This document shows, one piece after another, positions 12,954 through 21,159 of a stretch of DNA of 44,979 nucleotides. Origin of the DNA: Oscillospiraceae bacterium (GTDB lineage: Bacteria; Bacillota; Clostridia; Oscillospirales; Oscillospiraceae); assembly GCA_017561205.1 (NCBI GenBank), contig JAFZDL010000055.1, positions 1 through 44,979 on the forward strand, given 5' to 3'. Both the position numbers and the translations under genes were made by a program. Every line of letters begins with the position of its first letter. Position 1 is the first letter of the stretch. The notes beneath the pieces are model-generated. The model was not told the DNA's origin. It ran no database searches and saw only the letters and a program-made list of their open reading frames with translations.

Positions 12954-14708
12954 TTATGCCTTTTTGTACACCTTTTCGATTGCCCGGTCACGGATAATAA
13001 CGATTTCATCCACGAATTGTGTTTCTGTATCAGTAAACACTTTTTCAACTTGGGAAAGAATCGTCTCTGGATCCAAATTAGATATCGTTACATCGTAGAT
13101 GATTTTTCTAGTTTGTCCGCTGCACTTTTTAGCCGGGTTCAAAATCGGGTCTTTACCAGGCGGCACCTTCTTCAGGGTCTTTAAGTCGTAATAGCTACCG
13201 TTAAATAAATAGTCCGGTGTGCGCACGCCCTGCGGGAAGTTAACCTTCGGAACCATATACAATTCTCCGCCGACTTCTCTTTCGAGGAGTTCGGCGATTT
13301 CTTTTTCATAGTCCGAGTATTCCAGCTTTACGCGACGGCCGTCAACCTGGTATGTAACGCCGTTAATCGTAACGCTTTGAAGGTCTTGTACAGGATGGCT
13401 GTTAGGTACTGCATCCGGGTACCAGTTTCCAGTGATATCATGATATCGTTTTGGAGGTTCTGCAGGTGCAGCCGGTTCCGGTGCTGCAGGAGCCGGTGTA
13501 GGCTCAGCAGAAGGTTTGTCCACAGGGGGGTTATCTGCAGTCTTATACAGCTTTTCGGTGGCGTCCACTTTTGCTTTCGGCGGTTCTGCCGGTACGATAT
13601 CTTCCTGCACTGGTTTGGCAGACTTTGCAAGGTCATTACGCTCACGCCATGGATCCCGCCGCAGCACATCGCCATTTTTCTTCACGAATTCTCGCAAGTC
13701 AGCCTGCGCTGCACGGACCCTTGCCTTTGCGGCTTTCTGTGCTTCCGGATCTGTAAGACCTTCGGCCTGTCGCTTTGCTTTACGAACCTTTCGCTCCAAC
13801 GCCCGCTGGGTCTTCTCCAGCTTGTTTATGCGCTCGATCTCCTTCACATCCATAGGCTTGGGCATTGTGGAAACACCCTCAATCCATGTGGTGATCGTGT
13901 GCCGGCAGTTAGGATGGAACAAACCACCTTTGATGGCCACTGAAAGAAGCATGTACTGCCTGCCGTTCCGGCTGATACCGAAGCTACCAGTCCGGGGACC
14001 ATTATAGGTCTGGAATACATCATCGATGTACACACGGCCCTGCCACGGAAGGCAGGTATCAGAGCAGGCACCATACTGGCTGACAAGAACGGTATCAATG
14101 CCCATCCGTTCTCGCTGCTTCGCTTCACCCATAAGCATTGCCCGGGTGTTGCAGGTACGCAGAGCCATTTCTGCATAGCTGGCTATGTTCACAAGCCTGC
14201 CATTTGAGTATCGGATACAGTTAATACCCTGAGCAAGAAAATCCGCGGTAGCTTCGTCCACGGCTTTGTGCATACTCATTCCGCCGGCATTCATGGCGGT
14301 AGCGGTACGGAGGATGGTCTTGCGGTACACGTCGCTCATATACCGCAGGCAACCTTGCTTCACCCGGACTTCGTTATTCTGCATCTCGTGGATCAGTGAT
14401 TCCAGTTTGGGATCAGAAGACCCAAAGAAGCTATCGGCACCGCCTTCAGCATACTGCTCACGCAACAGCTTTTCAGTTTCCTCCTCAATGGTAGGCATAT
14501 ACTCACCGAGGATTTTTTCATTTTCACGGCGAAAGCGGCGGACATCCCGCAGTTTTGCGGACTGCCACGCTTCCCAGTGTTCCGGAACACCGTCTTTGCC
14601 GCCTTCGTCCTGTTCCTGCCTGCGGTGGCGCATAAGATTCCGCTTGAGGGAATTGATCAGGTGAAGCTCCAGCTGTTCAAAGAGCTCAACGATCTCTTGG
14701 ATTGTCAT
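12954..14708 (-). CDS. Minor capsid protein 2 (SPP1 gp7/Mu F-like) with a C-terminal PD-(D/E)XK nuclease-like domain
   Basis: 584 residues. The first about 280 form the phage minor head protein (Phage_min_cap2 type), with the conserved CLPWQGRVY (about 219-227) and HPNCRHTITTW (about 265-275) metal-binding signatures. A basic coiled coil follows (about 290-350), then a Pro/Ala-rich linker (about 395-420). The last 160 residues look like a separate domain: EKEIAELL (468-475), then TPDY-x7-YDLK with D499, D508 and K510, and the GQTRKIIYD strand (531-539). This is the layout of CdiA-CT/polymorphic-toxin PD-(D/E)XK nucleases. Minor head proteins of this class may be ejected with DNA, so the tail could act in the recipient cell; this is inference. 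The start overlaps the portal stop by 4 bp. Confidence 0.82.
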   Translation of the reverse strand: MTIQEIVELFEQLELHLINSLKRNLMRHRRQEQDEGGKDGVPEHWEAWQSAKLRDVRRFRRENEKILGEYMPTIEEETEKLLREQYAEGGADSFFGSSDPKLESLIHEMQNNEVRVKQGCLRYMSDVYRKTILRTATAMNAGGMSMHKAVDEATADFLAQGINCIRYSNGRLVNIASYAEMALRTCNTRAMLMGEAKQRERMGIDTVLVSQYGACSDTCLPWQGRVYIDDVFQTYNGPRTGSFGISRNGRQYMLLSVAIKGGLFHPNCRHTITTWIEGVSTMPKPMDVKEIERINKLEKTQRALERKVRKAKRQAEGLTDPEAQKAAKARVRAAQADLREFVKKNGDVLRRDPWRERNDLAKSAKPVQEDIVPAEPPKAKVDATEKLYKTADNPPVDKPSAEPTPAPAAPEPAAPAEPPKRYHDITGNWYPDAVPNSHPVQDLQSVTINGVTYQVDGRRVKLEYSDYEKEIAELLEREVGGELYMVPKVNFPQGVRTPDYLFNGSYYDLKTLKKVPPGKDPILNPAKKCSGQTRKIIYDVTISNLDPETILSQVEKVFTDTETQFVDEIVIIRDRAIEKVYKKA

Positions 14709-16165
14709 ACTCCGGTACCGACATCAGGCTCAGGAAGCTCCGTAATGCCGCGTTCATAGCGGATTCGGGCAACCTCCTGTTTCTTCCATTCATCATCCTT
14801 AGAGGATCCCCACAGCTCATCCACCTGTGCTTCGATGCTCATAACGCCACTACCGGCAGCACTACCAACGGTCTGCACACGGCTGTCAAAGTCGGGAGCA
14901 CCATACTCACCGAAGGTCACTGTTGCGTTATAGGTGCCGGCCGTGCCACCGCTGAGAATATCCTGGGCAGCAAGCGCGATCTGTGCAACCTTGGGTAATG
15001 CTTCTTCCAACGCACTGGTAATGGCATTGCGGGTAATACCGGTAACATCCTTCTTTTCCCGTTGTGCCTCCGCACTGGACATCTTGCCCACGTCGATACC
15101 AAGTGTGGCAGGGCTCATAATGCCCTGCAGACACATATTCAGTGTGGCGGTATAACTGGCAAGGAAGGCTTCATACCGGATCTCCGGCTGAATGGTTTTG
15201 ATTTCATCCTGTGCGTTTTCTTTGTTGGAGGTTTCGATAGCCACAAAATGGCTGCCAAAGCTATTAGGCTTTTGCAACGCACCGGTTTTGGGATCCTTAG
15301 GAATGAGGGATTCCGGTATGTACTTCTGTACTCTACCGGAACGGACCGCGTCCAGCCACTGGCTGATCACTTCATCATGAGCGTCGAATGCATCATTCTT
15401 GCGGTCATAAATGGACTGTCCACGACCTCGCCACCGGGAAGATGGCCAGAACCGCATAGGAACCGCCAACATAAAATCACCGTTGAATTCCACAGGCTGA
15501 AGATCGGCAGTGCTCTCTTCTGCATCCAAAGGCAATTCGTGGTCATTCTGCATCAGCTTATATGTAATGTCCCCCGGCTTGTAGATCTCTTTGAGGATCC
15601 GTCCGCGCTCTCCAACAGCAGAAAGGAAATGTATCTCCTGCACACGGCCATGGCTGTACACATATTCCACGCTATCAGCGCCCCAGTACTCCAGAATGGG
15701 AGAAGAAGAAATATTGGTATCTATGTTCAGCTTGAAGGCACCATCGCCGGTAACAAGTGTTTCAGCAATCGCATTGCTGATCAGTTCGGGGAGCTTGTTC
15801 TCTTTGGCGATCTGCTCCCATTCTCCTTTGGCTTGCTCATCGCCGTCAAAGTCAATATCGTCAAGGTCAGCCGCTACCAGTGCAACAAAGGTATCAACCA
15901 TGATACCGGGCAAACCGCTGTGTGCTTTCCGGATAGATTCATCCTGCGGTGCTGCCGCCCAAAATCTTGCGTTGCACACGGCATCTTCTGCCAGTGCCTT
16001 GAAAAGCTGATCCAGCTCGGAAGCGTCACCGCGATACCAAATCCGGTTACGCATAACATTGGTTTCAAAACTGATAGGCTCACGGATCGTAAACCCTTTG
16101 GCACTTGCCGGCTGAATTTCCAGCCAGTTACGAATCATACTTTTCACCCTCTCCATGATTCTCAT
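14705..16165 (-). CDS. Phage portal protein (SPP1 gp6-like)
   Basis: 486 residues, forming the dodecameric DNA channel at the capsid vertex. The length and order of terminase, portal, minor head protein match SPP1-type phages. Recognisable segments include the early ISFETNVMRNRIWYRG, the middle RFWPSSRWRGRGQSIYDRKNDAFDAHDE and ISPATLGIDVGKMSSAEAQREKKD before the long crown helix. The ATG at 16165 has GGAGG nine bases upstream and overlaps the terminase stop (ATGA). Confidence 0.94.
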   Translation of the reverse strand: MRIMERVKSMIRNWLEIQPASAKGFTIREPISFETNVMRNRIWYRGDASELDQLFKALAEDAVCNARFWAAAPQDESIRKAHSGLPGIMVDTFVALVAADLDDIDFDGDEQAKGEWEQIAKENKLPELISNAIAETLVTGDGAFKLNIDTNISSSPILEYWGADSVEYVYSHGRVQEIHFLSAVGERGRILKEIYKPGDITYKLMQNDHELPLDAEESTADLQPVEFNGDFMLAVPMRFWPSSRWRGRGQSIYDRKNDAFDAHDEVISQWLDAVRSGRVQKYIPESLIPKDPKTGALQKPNSFGSHFVAIETSNKENAQDEIKTIQPEIRYEAFLASYTATLNMCLQGIMSPATLGIDVGKMSSAEAQREKKDVTGITRNAITSALEEALPKVAQIALAAQDILSGGTAGTYNATVTFGEYGAPDFDSRVQTVGSAAGSGVMSIEAQVDELWGSSKDDEWKKQEVARIRYERGITELPEPDVGTGV

Positions 16166-17520
16166 TTGTTGATTCCTCCGATCTTATCCTTGAAGGGCAA
16201 CCATGCATACTGGCAACTGTTAATGCAGTGATCGTTGCCGTCCTCCGGCTCATACTTATCTTCCTTCCAACTGTACAGGTCCAGCTCCTCCAGTAGTGGT
16301 GTGCAGGTATCAAGAATCAGGAAATCACTGTGAGCCATCCAACCGGACTGCAGCTGTATGCGGTCAATGATCTTCGTTTTCTTCCACGCAGCGAGGAAGT
16401 TGTATATGCTGCCGGTCTGCCGCTTGTACTTCTGGCACTCCAGGATCGTTGCTTGGTCTGCAGAATCAATGAAATTATCCTTAGAGAATCCCCACCGTGA
16501 CCGGTTAACCTCAAGAAACTGCTCATACAGTCGAGGTAGGTCACTTGGCGTCAGCGGGGTTTGCAGATCCCTGTTGTTGTATGTTACTGCGTCCAGTACA
16601 ATCAGCTTTCTGCAGGCAGTAATGCCACAGAAGGTAAAAGCGAATGTGTCTTGCGACTGCTGACTGTAAGCGGTGTCCAAGCCTGCTGTGAATATGTCAA
16701 AGCGAAGAGGGTTATTTTCATCACCCATTTTTGCTCTGAGCCCGTCTAAGGTGATTATGTTCTTGGGCTGAAGGTCAAAGACCAAGCCGGTTGCACGGCC
16801 GCGCAGACCCTGTATTTTGTTCTTGTAGAGCTTACTGCTCTTTGGAACATTGCTGATGATCTGTTGTTTCTTAGCAGGTGTCAGTCCCAGGTTGTGGTCA
16901 AAAGAAAAGAACCAATGAACCCAGTTCGGCTTTGCCGGCTGATTTAACTGTGCAAGAAGAGCAGCAGGCGTTTCGTGCTCCCACTCCGGAAGCGACCGGC
17001 TGCAGTTGATGTATTCCCGGTATACCGGAAGGTTGGGATCGTCAGGGTTCAGCGTGGCCATCAGATAGTCGCAACGCATGACTGTCTCACGCACATACTC
17101 GATATCTGCAATGTTGATCTCATCGATGTACAGGCAGCCATACTGACCGCCCAGTGCTTTTTTCCATCTGGTCTTATTGTCGTAGCCCAGCACATAGATG
17201 ATCTTCAAACCATTTTCGGTCTGGAACGCAAGGTGCGGAAGGGAATGCTCTCCACGGCCTCCTCGGTAATAGGTCACCAGATCTCCAAAGTCATCGAGAA
17301 TGCCAAGCTCCTTGGTAATGATGTTCTTCTCGACTGTGCCCAGATCCAAGCCGGACAGGATATGTATCTTCTTGGGGCTCTCAGCCACCTTCAGCATAAA
17401 TTTGAATAAGCCGACAGTAGTCTTGCCGGCTGCGGTTGTGCCTTCCAGGAACTCTACAGGAGCATCACACCGTAAAAATGCTTTGTACTTTTCGGACAGC
17501 AGCAGATCAGCCACTGACAT
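16162..17520 (-). CDS. terL: Terminase large subunit
   Basis: About 452 residues; the ATPase and nuclease that packages DNA. Walker A is GTTAAGKT near residue 28 and Walker B is CLYIDE near residue 130. The C-terminal nuclease half has an RNase H-like first strand with Asp (FTAGLDTAY) after residue 270. It belongs to the PBSX/Terminase_3 group, consistent with headful packaging. The start is uncertain: ATG at 17520 is close to the ribosome site GAGAGG, a GTG lies one codon upstream, and a GTG at about 17514 has better spacing. The first codons overlap terS. Confidence 0.94.
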   Translation of the reverse strand: MSVADLLLSEKYKAFLRCDAPVEFLEGTTAAGKTTVGLFKFMLKVAESPKKIHILSGLDLGTVEKNIITKELGILDDFGDLVTYYRGGRGEHSLPHLAFQTENGLKIIYVLGYDNKTRWKKALGGQYGCLYIDEINIADIEYVRETVMRCDYLMATLNPDDPNLPVYREYINCSRSLPEWEHETPAALLAQLNQPAKPNWVHWFFSFDHNLGLTPAKKQQIISNVPKSSKLYKNKIQGLRGRATGLVFDLQPKNIITLDGLRAKMGDENNPLRFDIFTAGLDTAYSQQSQDTFAFTFCGITACRKLIVLDAVTYNNRDLQTPLTPSDLPRLYEQFLEVNRSRWGFSKDNFIDSADQATILECQKYKRQTGSIYNFLAAWKKTKIIDRIQLQSGWMAHSDFLILDTCTPLLEELDLYSWKEDKYEPEDGNDHCINSCQYAWLPFKDKIGGINK

Positions 17521-17977
17521 CACCTCTCAGCTGTGCAAGCACATTGCTGAGCTGACCAGTATTAAGGCTGCCACTCACATGCACCTTATCGCTGAACATT
17601 CCCAGATGCTTGCCTATCAGCTCCAAGGCTCGGAGGGCACCCTTGCTGTCAAACTGATACATGCCGGTCTCTTCCATCTCCTCGGTCGAAGGATCGTACC
17701 GCATAACCGGGGTAGGCTCACGGCAGCACTTATAGGTTTCAAGGAGCTGCAGCACCACATAATCCTGACTGATAGCCAAGCGGTCCAGCTGATCCTTCTG
17801 CAACTCATGCACGCGTGCGAGAATGTTAGCATTTGTTAGCAATTTTGAAGCAGTTACTTTGGCACTTTCTTTTTTGTAACCGGCACGGACAGCGGCCTGC
17901 GTGCCGTTGTAATCCACCACATACTCCTGGCAAAATAGTTCTTGCCGTTTCTTTAATTCGGTCATTGGTTTCTGCAT
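17507..17977 (-). CDS. terS: Terminase small subunit
   Basis: 156 residues that recognise the packaging site and load the large subunit. The N-terminal part has the classical Terminase_2 pattern, KKRQELFCQEYVVDYNGTQAAVRAGY, where NGTQAAVRAGY begins the DNA-binding helix-turn-helix. A coiled oligomerisation stretch (ANILARVHELQKDQLDRL) follows. The start at 17977 has GAGG only two bases before ATG; the ATG at 17965 (MTELKKRQ) has a 12-base spacing and agrees better with family starts. It is the first protein gene of the late block, after tRNA-Ser. Confidence 0.92.
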   Translation of the reverse strand: MQKPMTELKKRQELFCQEYVVDYNGTQAAVRAGYKKESAKVTASKLLTNANILARVHELQKDQLDRLAISQDYVVLQLLETYKCCREPTPVMRYDPSTEEMEETGMYQFDSKGALRALELIGKHLGMFSDKVHVSGSLNTGQLSNVLAQLRGDVSG

Positions 17978-18054
17978 CTCCTCTCTGATAGAATGATCCG
18001 GCTTACGGTGCCGGGAACCGCTTTTTCAGGTCCCTACTGTGCAAGGGCTTTCAT

Positions 18055-18146
18055 TGGCGGAACGAGCTGGACTCGAACCAGCACACCGAAATCCATCGGT
18101 GAACGGAGTAGCAATCCGCTGCAGTACCTGTTATGCTTACCGTTCC
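18055..18146 (-). tRNA. Phage-borne tRNA-Ser (anticodon GCT)
   Basis: A 92-base type II tRNA on the minus strand. The acceptor stem GGAACGG pairs with TCGTTCC (one G-U), the D stem is GCA/TGC, and the anticodon stem GCGGA/TCCGT has loop TTGCTAC (anticodon GCT). The long variable arm is CACCGA/TCGGTG. The T stem GCTGG/CCAGC has loop TTCGAGT, the discriminator is G and CCA is encoded. It lies between the late terminator and terS inside the prophage, so it is phage cargo, reading AGC/AGU codons. Confidence 0.93.
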
Positions 18147-18240
18147 ATGTATAAGGCAGGATTTTCACCTGCACGGATTCCGAGGGCAGTGTTGCAGCAC
18201 ATCCGTCGTGGCCCATCTTGAAAGGAGGTCCCCATATGGA
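18147..18240 (-). ncRNA. Structured, tRNA-like leader upstream of tRNA-Ser
   Basis: Read on the minus strand this stretch can fold into several helices: ACGGAT / ATCCGT enclosing GTG-CTGCAA-CAC, and GCAGG-TGAAAAT-CCTGC, which looks like a T arm whose loop has lost TTC. The outer parts CCAT.ATGGGG and CCTTATACATGG can pair with a bulge. It also contains ACCTCCTTTC, identical to the anti-Shine-Dalgarno tail of 16S rRNA. It may be a decayed second tRNA or an untranslated leader. On the plus strand the same bases read as a strong ribosome site. Confidence 0.4.
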
Positions 18241-18475
18241 AAAAGAAAGAAAGCAATATACTTGGTGCCAAAAACTGCGGCACAGCAGAAAAAAAGCAAG
18301 AGACCGGCAGACACCAGCCTCTTGCGAAATTTTCTTTATAATATGCTACCACAGGAAAACGGAAAAATCATCCGGTATTTTTCCGCTACTCTGTCACGCA
18401 TCCATACAGGCTTCTGGTGAACTTTTCCAGAGCCTTGTTCCTGCGTTCGTATACTGCGGATCTCTCAATGCATAG
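18236..18475 (+). CDS. Doubtful plus-strand ORF with a perfect ribosome site
   Basis: A 79-codon frame starting MEKERKQYTWCQKLRHS, with GAAAGGAGGT seven bases before the ATG. The first 40 residues are very basic. Against it: it runs through the late terminator and antisense to the end of the late regulator gene, has no visible promoter and no recognisable family. If real, only the N-terminal part looks protein-like. It is listed because the ribosome site is unusually good. Confidence 0.15.
   Translation: MEKERKQYTWCQKLRHSRKKARDRQTPASCEIFFIICYHRKTEKSSGIFPLLCHASIQASGELFQSLVPAFVYCGSLNA
18288..18334 (-). terminator. Terminator separating early and late prophage regions
   Basis: On the minus strand GCAAGAG-G-CTGG, loop TGTCTG, CCGG-T-CTCTTGC, followed by seven T. 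It lies about 50 bp past the stop of the ArpU-like regulator and upstream of tRNA-Ser and terS. It therefore ends early transcription unless antitermination or a separate late promoter operates. Confidence 0.85.
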
Positions 18476-18826
18476 CTTCTCACAAAGCATATCCGCACCA
18501 TTCTTCCGTGGGTGAATGAAGAAGGTGTCCAAGAGCAAGTACTCTTCTTCTGTCATAGCTGATAGCGCCATGTTGATGGCAGCTACAGTTTTCTTTGCTT
18601 CCTTTAATCTGTGTTCCAATTCATCTCGATACACAATGGCAGAGAGCTGAGTGTCATTATCGGCAGGGATCTTCTTATATACTTTCGCGGGGTTGTTAGT
18701 GCGAATTCTGCCAACAATCATCTTCTGCCGTTCAATGAGATCCGGAAGACTTTGGAGCGACAAACATACTTCTTTGTATGTACGCAGCTCTTTTATTGCA
18801 ACTGCCTTCCAGTCGATTTGGCTCAT
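18386..18826 (-). CDS. ArpU/sigma-70-region-4-like late transcription regulator
   Basis: 146 residues. The C-terminal 60 residues form a helix-turn-helix like sigma region 4 (LSAMTEEEYLLLDTFFIHPRK, then GADMLCEKLCIERSAVYERRNKALEKFTRSLYG). The N-terminal part is a long coiled helix (KELRTYKEVCLSLQSLPDLIERQ). Proteins of this kind, including ArpU of enterococci, lie just before the terminase genes and switch on late transcription. Here a terminator, the tRNA and terS follow directly, which supports that role. It starts in a 4-bp overlap with the upstream gene. Confidence 0.78.
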   Translation of the reverse strand: MSQIDWKAVAIKELRTYKEVCLSLQSLPDLIERQKMIVGRIRTNNPAKVYKKIPADNDTQLSAIVYRDELEHRLKEAKKTVAAINMALSAMTEEEYLLLDTFFIHPRKNGADMLCEKLCIERSAVYERRNKALEKFTRSLYGCVTE

Positions 18827-19407
18827 CCGGATCCACCTCCTTTACTATTCTTGTGAATTTCCACAACGGGCTGTTCTGCGATCAGCTTCGGCAGAAGTCG
18901 CCGCAACACATCATTACCACCGCGCATCTGATCATAGGACCTTGCTCGGTATTCCAGCTTGTTGAGATCGGCCAGCAGCTTGTCCATCGAAATAAAACGC
19001 TCTGTCCTGCTATCCCATAGAACCTTGAGATCGTAGCCACTTCGTATAAAATCAATTGTTAGCTGATGATTGATACCGTTACCAATGCAAGTGTAGATTC
19101 CCAGGTACTGCTTTTCAGTGAAGGCCTTGCCCAGCAGCTTGTTCATACCCTTAAGCATATACCTCCGGAAATTCCTGTTTGCTTCCGGTGTTTCAAATGG
19201 TGCGGACTTGCAGCAGTCTATTGTCAGCATCTCAAGAGCGGCGGCAATGACATCCTCTTCTGTTTCACACTGGCCAAGTTTACAGCAGGCAGCACCATAA
19301 TGACGATTTGCACCACGATGTGCAATAAAGTCGTTGAAGTAATTTATCCAGCTGTCTGGAAAGCACCGCCTCAACAAATCTACCATTTCTTCCACTTCAG
19401 GTTTCAT
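18823..19407 (-). CDS. Conserved phage protein of unknown function
   Basis: 194 residues. The start at 19407 (MKPEVEEMVDLL) has AGAGGTG six bases upstream; the longer frame to 19461 has no ribosome site and overlaps the HNH gene more deeply. It is alpha-helical, with 6 cysteines including a YGAACCKLGQC motif and DCC shortly after, possibly a metal site. I recognise no catalytic pattern. It overlaps the HNH gene upstream by 11 bp and the regulator gene downstream by 4 bp, so it belongs to the same transcript. Confidence 0.7.
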   Translation of the reverse strand: MKPEVEEMVDLLRRCFPDSWINYFNDFIAHRGANRHYGAACCKLGQCETEEDVIAAALEMLTIDCCKSAPFETPEANRNFRRYMLKGMNKLLGKAFTEKQYLGIYTCIGNGINHQLTIDFIRSGYDLKVLWDSRTERFISMDKLLADLNKLEYRARSYDQMRGGNDVLRRLLPKLIAEQPVVEIHKNSKGGGSG

Positions 19408-20092
19408 CAGATGCACCTCTTTTCTTTTGCCTGCGCCGGGTCTGCAGATTAACTTTTGCAATCAGCATCCCTGTTTCAGTGAGCTGGGCATTATCAAAAC
19501 GCAGATTCTTATGATTCATTTCGAGTCCTACATCATAGGGACAAAGTGCCAAGTTCTCCAATTTGTAATTTCTGCGATCACCGTCAAGGAAAATAACCAT
19601 GTGTCCCTCCGGGACAGGGCCGTTGGCTTCCTCCCACACCATTATGTGCTTTGATTTCCAATTCTCATTTGAATTTGGACCGTCCGCCACTTTCTCATAG
19701 TACCAGGAATCCTTACGAAAGATCAGTGTACCGATCGGCACATACCGGGAAGCAACACCACTGCGGAGACCATGCTTTCGGTAGTAGGAATAAATCTGTT
19801 TTTCTGTGTAATTGGTACCAAACTTTTCGTTGAGAAGCACGACCATTTCCCTTGCTCTGTTGCCTTTGCAGTTGTCAGCCATAAACTGCCGGATTTCTTC
19901 AGGGAACACGCTCGGTTTATGTAACAGTCCATTGCCCAAGCCACGCCGGTGAACACAAGCGGCAATAGAGTTCTTGCTGATATCTGTACCAAACCTCGCA
20001 TTGAATTGATCCGTTAATGCCTGCAGGGGTGTGCCTTCTACATGGTCTCGTAGAAACTGCAGCATTTCCTCTGTGTAAAATATCCGGCTCAT
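19397..20092 (-). CDS. HNH endonuclease
   Basis: 231 residues. Two helix-turn-helix-like repeats come first: MLQFLRDHVEGTPLQALTDQFNARFG and a similar EIRQFMADNCKGNRAREMVVLLNEKFG, each followed by a short basic segment (about 1-105). A homing-type HNH core follows (about 135-200), with WKSKHIMVWEEANGPVPEGHMVIFLDGD and RRNYKLENL, the usual H...N pattern. Two DNA-binding modules plus HNH is a layout seen in phage group I homing or packaging-associated HNH proteins. HNH nucleases near terminase often assist DNA cutting, but this one lies three genes away. It overlaps the upstream gene by 4 bp. Confidence 0.88.
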   Translation of the reverse strand: MSRIFYTEEMLQFLRDHVEGTPLQALTDQFNARFGTDISKNSIAACVHRRGLGNGLLHKPSVFPEEIRQFMADNCKGNRAREMVVLLNEKFGTNYTEKQIYSYYRKHGLRSGVASRYVPIGTLIFRKDSWYYEKVADGPNSNENWKSKHIMVWEEANGPVPEGHMVIFLDGDRRNYKLENLALCPYDVGLEMNHKNLRFDNAQLTETGMLIAKVNLQTRRRQKKRGASDET

Positions 20093-20340
20093 TTCTTACT
20101 ACCAGGGAGAAGCATTACAGGAACCGGCGCCAACTCTCCATCTTGACGGTATTCATTCATGTGAGCCATCACCTTGTATGCCAACTCACCGTTGCGCACA
20201 ATAGTCTCAGCAACAGCTGTTACAGCCTTGGATCGTGCGATCTCCTTCTCCATCTGCTCTGGAGTAACATCATCATCCATCAGTTTTTCCAACTGTGCAA
20301 ACAGATGGTTATTAAGATCATCCAGTGTGTTTTTTGCCAT
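20089..20340 (-). CDS. Small conserved phage protein of unknown function
   Basis: 83 residues, helical and acidic at the N-terminus (LDDLNNHLFAQLEKLMDDDVTPEQMEKEIARSKAVTAVAETIV), with a Pro-rich tail. This type of protein is common in the accessory region of Gram-positive prophages, always without assigned function. GGAGG lies seven bases before the ATG at 20340. It overlaps the HNH gene by 4 bp. Confidence 0.75.
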   Translation of the reverse strand: MAKNTLDDLNNHLFAQLEKLMDDDVTPEQMEKEIARSKAVTAVAETIVRNGELAYKVMAHMNEYRQDGELAPVPVMLLPGSKK

Positions 20341-20970
20341 TAAATTACCTCCAGATCAATGTTAGATTTTCGATTGTTTTTACCCCGGTATTTTCCAACA
20401 TAGGAAGAACCGGGGAAAGATGTTGAGCCGCAAGGAGTTGGAAGCATGGGGGTGTATAGTTTTCTACCCTGGTCTTTAGAACCCCCGGTAGAAAACACAT
20501 AATCTTGAAAGAAAATTAGGCCGGGTGACTGCTCTCTCCGACTAGATTTTGAGAACCAAAAATCTGTAACCTCTTGCGGCTCAACCGTAATTCGAGGTTG
20601 CGTTATGTGTCGCAAGAGGGGTGGAAATACACCCCCTTGCGTAACATGATTTTTGAGCGAAATCGGGTCGGTGTTCAGGACGGTTTTCGTCTACGTACAG
20701 CTCTGACCACCGAAAAAGGCATTGTTTGAAATTGAGAAAAGCTATGTGCCCCAACGACTTTCCGGTTTCAAAAGTTGACCATTTGTCCCCACGTAAAAAA
20801 TGGCCCATTTTGGTATTGTTTTTTAGCATAAATTTTATGCTAGGTGCAGTACTCCTACCTAAGATTCAACCACTTCCAAAACCGGAAAACTGTGGCACCA
20901 CAAAGACTTCCTTCAGGAAAAAGTTGTTGCATTTTATGCTCGAGAAAAATGGTCGATTTTCAACAACTTT
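20341..20970. other. 630-bp stretch without a convincing gene, rich in hairpins
   Basis: Two minus-strand frames (20340-20615, beginning with TTG; 20581-20829) and one plus-strand frame (20726-21073) are open but have no ribosome site, family or normal composition. The stretch holds a long hairpin at about 20599-20648 (CGCAAG-GGGGTG / CACCCC-CTTGCG core), a palindrome AGCATAAA-T-TTTATGCT at 20826-20842, and a 12-bp inverted repeat AAAAAGTTGTTG / CAACAACTTTTT at about 20919-20974. It may be decayed coding DNA or an RNA-producing spacer. Confidence 0.5.
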
Positions 20971-21159
20971 TTACCGGCTTATTCCGGCAGCTTTTTGGCG
21001 TTCCAGTTCCTTCATCTGCCGGCGCTCCTGCAGCTCTCCAGACTGCAGGCGATCCACAACATCACTCCGATGATTGAAGATCTTCTGTCGGTGGCGCCGA
21101 TCTGCCTGGGCGTTAGGGATGAAGGTGGACTTCATCCCGTATAATCTGGCTTTACCCAT
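20971..21159 (-). CDS. Small basic phage protein
   Basis: 62 residues, MGKARLYGMKSTFIPNAQADRR onwards, with 16 Arg/Lys and a C-terminal helix (GELQERRQMKELERQKAAG). GGAGGGG lies six bases before its ATG, which sits inside the last codons of the upstream gene (8-bp overlap). The open frame continues to 21306 but that part is a shadow. Charge suggests nucleic-acid or protein binding; function is unknown. Confidence 0.65.
   Translation of the reverse strand: MGKARLYGMKSTFIPNAQADRRHRQKIFNHRSDVVDRLQSGELQERRQMKELERQKAAGISR

Noticed and set aside
20340-20829. Two overlapping minus-strand genes (20340-20615 and 20581-20829)
   Set aside because: One begins with TTG, neither has a ribosome site at a proper distance, both run through strong hairpins and neither matches a family. 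The TAATG junction of the first could be chance, because the bases form the ribosome site of the next gene.
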